Part shown: piece by piece, positions 6,048 to 9,343 of the stretch
How the letters are laid out: every line of letters starts with the position of its first letter
How positions within the stretch are numbered: the first letter of the stretch is position 1
Assembly: GCF_022095615.2 (NCBI RefSeq)
Contig: NZ_CP155563.1
Location: 1-9,343, forward strand
DNA: 9,343 bases
From: Bacillus thuringiensis
GTDB lineage: Bacteria; Bacillota; Bacilli; Bacillales; Bacillaceae_G
Reading direction: 5' to 3'
The notes under the pieces: model-generated
The model's database searches: none
Seen by the model: only the letters and a program-made list of their open reading frames with translations
Told to the model about the DNA's origin: nothing
Translations under genes and position numbers: made by a program

Positions 6048-6416
6048 ATGAAGAAAAAAATCATGGGTCTAATGTTATTCTTTGCTATTTTATTACCAGC
6101 ATCAGTATCTTTAGCTGGAAGCTATTCGAATTGGTATGAAATAACTGGAGGTATACGAACTCCATTTATGTCTATGGGATCAAATAAAACTGTTACAGTT
6201 GCTACCACTACTACTAGAAATGATAATGCAGAATCAGGTACAAGAGTTTATTTATACTTAGAAAAAGGTTCTAAAGTTTATGCTGAATCTTGGAATTATG
6301 CAACAGGATATGACGTTTCTAAAACAATGAAAACAAAAGAAGCTGGACAATATAGAGTTTATTTTAGAAATTATACTGGTAATCTTATGAAAGCTAATTT
6401 TACTATTAATTTCTAA
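6048..6416 (+). CDS. Secreted small protein of unknown function
   Basis: This 122-aa protein has a textbook Sec signal peptide: MKKK, a hydrophobic core at residues 5-16 and a signal peptidase I site SLA|GS after residue 23. The mature form is 99 aa with no cysteine. It starts SYSNWYEITGG and is rich in Thr, Tyr and Asn in alternating patterns (TVTVATTTT, TRVYLYLEKGSKVYAE, QYRVYFRNYTG) that suggest an all-beta fold. No lipobox, cell-wall anchor or enzyme motif is visible. The ribosome binding site AAGGAG is 7 nt from the ATG. It is the first gene of a probable two-gene operon with a VanZ-like membrane protein, 37 bp downstream. A secreted antimicrobial with its immunity protein is one reading of this pair; a surface stress protein is another. 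I do not recognise the family. Confidence 0.8.
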   Translation: MKKKIMGLMLFFAILLPASVSLAGSYSNWYEITGGIRTPFMSMGSNKTVTVATTTTRNDNAESGTRVYLYLEKGSKVYAESWNYATGYDVSKTMKTKEAGQYRVYFRNYTGNLMKANFTINF

Positions 6417-6453
6417 TATTATATGGTTAGTTATGAAAGATTAGGTGATATTA

Positions 6454-7041
6454 ATGCCAATAGGAAGAATATTTGACTTACATTTACCGGTATTAAGTAT
6501 TCTTGTGATTTTAGGATTTGTATTTCTTTTTATTATTGATCGTATTAAAAAAAAGAAATTTCCTATAATAATTCAACTGATAAGATATTCAATTGTAATT
6601 TATGTATTATTTGTAATGAAGTTAGTATTTTTCCCGATTATGTACTTATATAAAAGTTCTGGTCCTGAAATAACACAATCAATGTTTTATCAGTTAATTC
6701 CATTTCATGAAATTTATAAAACATTTTTTGTAACCGGTAATTATATTCAAGTATTTGGTAATTTATTATTGCTATTTCCTTTAGGTGTGTATATGGGATT
6801 ATTAAGTAAAAGGGCAGTAAGTGTTAGGTATGTTTTTAAAATTTCTTTATTTACTACTTTAACTATAGAAATTGTTCAACTTATTATTGATTATATTACT
6901 TTTATGCCTAATAAAGTTTTTGATGTAGATGATATTATATTGAATGTAACAGGTTGTTTATTAGGATGGTTATTTTTAAAATTTATGTCATCAGAGTTAG
7001 AAAAATTACAAATTCCAACTGCATTTCATAATGGAAAATAA
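6454..7041 (+). CDS. VanZ-like family membrane protein
   Basis: This 195-aa polytopic membrane protein carries VanZ signatures: NLLLLFPLGVYMG (residues 103-115), TIEIVQ (137-142), FDVDDIILNVTG (156-167) and G171 before the last membrane helix. Hydrophobic segments lie at about 12-28, 38-62, 98-118, 127-150 and 162-178. The start is ATG 6454, five nt after AGGTGA; an upstream GTG at 6445 lies inside that ribosome binding site and is rejected. VanZ of Enterococcus raises teicoplanin resistance by an unknown route, and relatives occur in many genomes, some near antimicrobial peptide genes. Here it follows a small secreted protein by 37 bp, which suggests joint expression and perhaps protection against that protein or another envelope-active agent. 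The stop codon lies within the downstream terminator stem. Confidence 0.85.
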   Translation: MPIGRIFDLHLPVLSILVILGFVFLFIIDRIKKKKFPIIIQLIRYSIVIYVLFVMKLVFFPIMYLYKSSGPEITQSMFYQLIPFHEIYKTFFVTGNYIQVFGNLLLLFPLGVYMGLLSKRAVSVRYVFKISLFTTLTIEIVQLIIDYITFMPNKVFDVDDIILNVTGCLLGWLFLKFMSSELEKLQIPTAFHNGK

Positions 7042-7083
7042 AACAAAAAGACTAGTGATTTACTAGTCTTTTTGTTTTATTTT
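7035..7083. terminator. Terminator after the VanZ-like gene
   Basis: Arms 7035-7056 and 7062-7083 are perfect 22-bp complements with a 5-nt loop (GATTT). The core is GACTAGT/ACTAGTC and the flanks are A- or T-rich on both sides, so it can terminate in either direction. The stop codon at 7039-7041 lies in the left arm. Confidence 0.85.
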
Positions 7084-7164
7084 TGTTAATTTTTTTATTT
7101 TAAATTTTGATATCATTAAGTTGATACATAAAAAGAAAATATTTAAGATTAAAAGAAACAAAGA

Positions 7165-7198
7165 CAACCACTCATGAATAAAAATTCATGAGTGGTTG
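7165..7198. repeat. 15-bp perfect hairpin with AAAA loop
   Basis: CAACCACTCATGAAT (7165-7179) and ATTCATGAGTGGTTG (7184-7198) are exact complements. A TTGACA follows at 7196-7201, overlapping the right arm. No T-run follows on the plus strand. It could be an operator, the remains of a single-strand transposon end, or an RNA stem. Confidence 0.5.
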
Positions 7199-7234
7199 AC
7201 ATAACGCTTTATTATCGGTAGCAAATAGTTTCAT

Positions 7235-7264
7235 AGAATCCTTGTTTTATAGGGTTCTTTTTTA
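7235..7264 (+). terminator. Rho-independent terminator
   Basis: AGAATCCT (7235-7242) pairs with AGGGTTCT (7251-7258) with one G-T pair and an 8-nt loop, followed by a T-run broken by one A. No identified gene ends just before it. Confidence 0.6.
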
Positions 7265-7309
7265 TTTTCTAGTAAAATTGATATGCATGATTTTATACAT
7301 GGTTGATTT

Positions 7310-7345
7310 AGCGGGGATCCTTTGGATCCCCGCTCTTCTTTTTTT
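7310..7345 (+). terminator. Strong rho-independent terminator
   Basis: AGCGGGGATCC (7310-7320) and GGATCCCCGCT (7324-7334) are exact complements with a TTT loop, followed by CTTCTTTTTTT. Each arm contains a GGATCC. It is only 46 bp beyond the previous terminator, which suggests a short transcription unit or a remnant between them. Confidence 0.8.
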
Positions 7346-7572
7346 GCATAAAATCTTGTATATAGAAAAAAAGATTTTGATGTTGGTATTGAGAAGTAAT
7401 GATTTTTTAATTTTAAAATTGATATGTTTTTTAAACGTGGATTGCAATGAGAACTACATACATTAGCGGTGTAAAGATTGTGGAAGTTAAAGATTAAAAT
7501 AATTGATACGTGAATTATTAGGGAAAAGGGTATATCATTGCTATAGCGAATATATTTTTGAGGTGAAACGCT

Positions 7573-8181
7573 ATGAAGACGTTATATAGTCCTGGCGACG
7601 TGGCAGAGCAATTAGGTATCCAATCTAGCACATTACGTAAGTATGCTGATGTACTTGAAAAAGAAGGCTATACCTTCATCAAAAACGAACGTGGACATAG
7701 GAAGTATAGAGAAAGTGATGTAATGGTGCTTCGTAAGGTTATAAACCTAAAGAACGACACAGACATGACATTAGAAAATGCTACAAAGCAAATAGTATCA
7801 TGGAATCAAGGCGTTGAGGTATTGCCACTAGAGCGACATGAAGTTGAGCGCTATGAAGAACCGGATTTTAACGCTACACCGCTACAGGCGATGATTCAAG
7901 AACAAAAAGAAGTCATCGAAAAACAAAATTATTTGTTACAGGAATTAAACAAACGTTTAGCCGAGCAAGATCAGCGATTCGCACAAAGAGAATCGGAGTT
8001 ATTGAGCGCTATACAATCGATACAGGATTCCCAAAAGCTTATAGCGACGAATTCTAGCGAAGATATAACGAAGAATCAGGGTCGTGATGAAATGCTCATG
8101 CAAACAATTAGAGAAGTCCAGGAAGTTAAAAAGATGATTGCAGCAGGTAAAGATAAGAAATGGTATGAGTTTTGGAAATGA
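7573..8181 (+). CDS. MerR-like DNA-binding protein with coiled coil (DUF3967-like)
   Basis: This is a 202-aa protein. Residues 4-24 form a MerR-type helix-turn-helix (LYSPGDVAEQLGIQSSTLRK), and residues 39-50 are the wing with RGHRKYRESD. A helical segment runs to about 75, then a Glu/Pro-containing linker, a long Gln/Glu/Lys coiled coil (about 105-192) and a C-terminal aromatic tail, KKWYEFWK. No effector-binding domain is present. This architecture matches the MerR plus DUF3967 proteins common on Bacillus cereus group plasmids. RacA- and TubY-like proteins share the HTH-plus-coiled-coil plan and act in DNA segregation, so a maintenance or partition role is plausible but unproven. The start follows GAGGTGA with 6 nt spacing. 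The gene stands alone with its own terminator at 8274-8315. Its sequence is less AT-rich than the neighbouring cargo and contains several CGCTAT motifs. Confidence 0.8.
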   Translation: MKTLYSPGDVAEQLGIQSSTLRKYADVLEKEGYTFIKNERGHRKYRESDVMVLRKVINLKNDTDMTLENATKQIVSWNQGVEVLPLERHEVERYEEPDFNATPLQAMIQEQKEVIEKQNYLLQELNKRLAEQDQRFAQRESELLSAIQSIQDSQKLIATNSSEDITKNQGRDEMLMQTIREVQEVKKMIAAGKDKKWYEFWK

Positions 8182-8273
8182 ATTTTTGAAATTTGATTTC
8201 GAACTCTTCAGGATTTGGAGTTTAGTTGTTATATGTATTTATCTTGAATAATTAACCAAATTGTAGGAAAATA

Positions 8274-8315
8274 AATTATAAAAAGTTGCCTTTTTAAAGG
8301 CAACTTTTTATAATT
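8274..8315. terminator. Terminator after the MerR-like gene
   Basis: AATTATAAAAAGTTGCC (8274-8290) and its exact complement (8299-8315) flank TTTTTAAA, which can pair further. The right arm carries a T5 run (TTTTT at 8304-8309 region) and the left an A5 run, so termination could be bidirectional. Confidence 0.8.
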
Positions 8316-8340
8316 AGAAATGTTTAAGGAAACATTTCTA
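8315..8340. promoter_or_regulatory. 11-bp inverted repeat, probable operator of the satD-like operon
   Basis: TAGAAATGTTT (8315-8325), spacer AAGG and AAACATTTCTA (8330-8340) are exact complements. The repeat starts on the last base of the preceding terminator and ends 46 bp before the satD-like ATG. It has the size and symmetry of a site for a dimeric HTH protein, and the SatD-like protein itself has a C-terminal HTH. Confidence 0.5.
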
Positions 8341-8386
8341 TGAAATAATCAAACTATTATTATATGATGAAAGAGGTGAATTGTAA

Positions 8387-9097
8387 ATGGTTAATTTGTC
8401 TAAAAATAGATATGCGGCTTGTATAGCATTAGATATTATTGGTTCTGAAAGTAGTTTAAATCAAAGATATAATCTTAATACATTGAAATATTTATCTGAA
8501 AAGTTGAACCAAAAATTTGAAGCTAATTTAGTTGTTCCATTTCAAATAAGATTAGGTGATGAATTAATTGGAGTTTTAGATTCATTTTCAAATGGTTATA
8601 AAGTATTTCATGAATTGTGGTTACTTATTGATGAATTAGAAATTAAAATTAGAATAGGTTTAGGTTTTGGGAAATTTGATACTTTGGAAACTACTGATGT
8701 TAATGAGATAAATGGAAGTTGTGTAATTAGTGCTTTTAGAGCTAGGGACAAATTTTTGAAGGAGATGAAAATACCATATTCTCATACAGAGTTAATACAA
8801 TTTTATGCTTATTCAAATCAAATTGATATTCCTTTTAGATCTGTAAATGCTTTGGTGTATTCCATGTATGAAGAATTAATTAAAACTGAACAACAAAAAA
8901 AGTTAATTGTTGCTAAATTGAAATATCCAGATGCTACTTATGAAAAAATAGCAGAGAAAATAGGGTATTCGAATCGTAATATTAAATCAGGTATCAGTAA
9001 AGCACTTACTAGAGGTAATTATGATTTATTTGTTCAAATGAAAAATGATTTAATTGATTTGCTTAATACGATACAACATTTATTAGATAAGGATTGA
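8387..9097 (+). CDS. SatD family protein (cyclase-like N-terminal domain, C-terminal HTH)
   Basis: This 236-aa protein resembles the SatD family, named from Streptococcus mutans. The N-terminal half holds YAACIALDIIGS (residues 9-20), VPFQIRLGDELIGVL (50-64), IKIRIGLGFGKF (86-97) and GSCVISAFRARDKF (110-123). Their order and spacing recall class III nucleotidyl cyclases: first metal Asp (D16), the GD of the second metal site (G57-D58), the RIGIG strand, and the VNxAxR helix (here VISAFR, with R118 kept but Asn replaced). That cyclase comparison is my inference. Residues about 172-212 form a helix-turn-helix (TYEKIAEKIGYSNRNIKSGI), suggesting DNA binding. AGAGGTGA lies 7 nt before the ATG. The DUF3307 gene starts 9 bp after the stop, the usual satD partner, so both are co-transcribed. 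An inverted repeat upstream may be its operator. Confidence 0.8.
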   Translation: MVNLSKNRYAACIALDIIGSESSLNQRYNLNTLKYLSEKLNQKFEANLVVPFQIRLGDELIGVLDSFSNGYKVFHELWLLIDELEIKIRIGLGFGKFDTLETTDVNEINGSCVISAFRARDKFLKEMKIPYSHTELIQFYAYSNQIDIPFRSVNALVYSMYEELIKTEQQKKLIVAKLKYPDATYEKIAEKIGYSNRNIKSGISKALTRGNYDLFVQMKNDLIDLLNTIQHLLDKD

Positions 9098-9106
9098 TAT
9101 TAAAAA

Positions 9107-9343
9107 ATGAGTGAATTACTTTTGGTTTTAATATTAGGTCATTTTATGGCTGATTATTGGTTTCAAACTACAAAAATTGTGAAGTTAAAGACATCAGAAG
9201 ATTTTAAGGTGAAAATATTTGGTCTTAGTATTCATGTTTTTATTCATTTGATAACTTATGTATTAATTGTTTCTTTAATACATAAGTTATCAAGTAAGTT
9301 ATTTGTTTGTTTATTATTTATTGTTTTACTTCATTTTATTACT
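9107..9343 (+). CDS. DUF3307 family membrane protein, 5' part (runs off the window end)
   Basis: The ATG at 9107 opens 79 codons to the last base. The start MSELLLVLILGHFMADYWFQT carries the family's GHfxADfxxQ hallmark (residues 11-20). It is followed by a basic stretch and two hydrophobic segments (about 39-60 and 64-78) ending LLHFIT. AAGGA lies 13 nt upstream, overlapping the satD-like stop region, so translation is probably coupled. The rest of the gene is at 2-664: HFIT continues as DFIK, the expected DUF3307 sequence. Direct joining gives ACT-TGA, a stop; dropping one T restores the frame. I regard this as one gene cut by linearisation of a circle. Confidence 0.85.
   Translation, partial: MSELLLVLILGHFMADYWFQTTKIVKLKTSEDFKVKIFGLSIHVFIHLITYVLIVSLIHKLSSKLFVCLLFIVLLHFIT

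Larger units (their letters stand above)
7084..7560. other. Gene-free stretch holding three hairpins
   Basis: I see no supported gene in these roughly 480 bases. Short frames (for example at 7242-7466) lack ribosome binding sites and run across terminators. The content is a 15-bp perfect hairpin (7165-7198) and two rho-independent terminators (7235-7264 and 7310-7345), then AT-rich sequence leading to the ribosome binding site of the next gene. It could be a decayed gene region or carry small RNAs. Confidence 0.5.

Noticed and set aside
6445..6453. GTG start for the VanZ-like gene
   Set aside because: The GTG lies within the AGGTGA ribosome binding site; ATG 6454 is correctly spaced.
7165..7198. 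IS200/IS605-type transposon end
   Set aside because: A hairpin alone is not enough; no transposase gene or second end is seen in the window.
7242..7466. Hydrophobic 74-codon frame
   Set aside because: It begins with TTG without a ribosome binding site, and a strong terminator (7310-7345) lies within it.

Overview
The window looks like a complete or almost complete small mobilisable plasmid (about 9.3 kb) from a Gram-positive, low-GC host, most likely of the Bacillus cereus/thuringiensis group. Reasons: low overall GC, strong AGGAGG/AGGTGA-type ribosome binding sites, a MobV (pMV158-type) relaxase, a RepL-like winged-helix replication protein and a MerR-like coiled-coil protein of a kind common on Bacillus plasmids. 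The two ends carry complementary halves of one DUF3307 membrane-protein gene (5' part at 9107-9343, 3' part at 2-664). They join inside a conserved motif, so the sequence is probably a circle cut inside that gene. One extra base at the junction breaks the frame.

Layout. 2-664: 3' part of the DUF3307 gene. 815-874: a perfect 60-bp palindrome acting as a shared terminator. 862-2237 (minus strand): a two-gene operon made of a 46-aa basic protein and a 405-aa protein distantly resembling DUF932. 2507-2540: a bidirectional terminator. 2582-2830: a GC-rich island packed with hairpins, a possible single-strand origin. 2847-2888: a candidate oriT. 2894-4431: mob promoter, operator-like repeat and relaxase gene. 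4514-4550: terminator. 4561-5291: rep promoter and rep gene. 5341-5384: two perfect 22-bp iterons, followed by a second hairpin-rich non-coding stretch to about 5760. 5804-5865: a perfect 62-bp palindrome. 6048-7041: a secreted small protein and a VanZ-like membrane protein. 7084-7560: no gene, but three hairpins, two of them terminator-like. 7573-8181: MerR-like/coiled-coil protein. 8274-8315: terminator. 8387-9343: satD-like gene followed 9 bp later by the DUF3307 gene.

How it works together. The backbone is rep with iterons and oriT with mob (the conjugation pore must come from another element), perhaps helped by the MerR-like protein in maintenance. The cargo comes as three AT-rich cassettes, each closed by a long inverted repeat. 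These are SatD-DUF3307, the 46-aa/DUF932-like pair and the secreted-protein/VanZ pair. The most interesting is SatD-DUF3307. The SatD-like protein keeps a spaced set of motifs reminiscent of class III nucleotidyl cyclases, has a C-terminal helix-turn-helix, and sits next to a polytopic membrane protein. A nucleotide-signalling module is a hypothesis worth testing.
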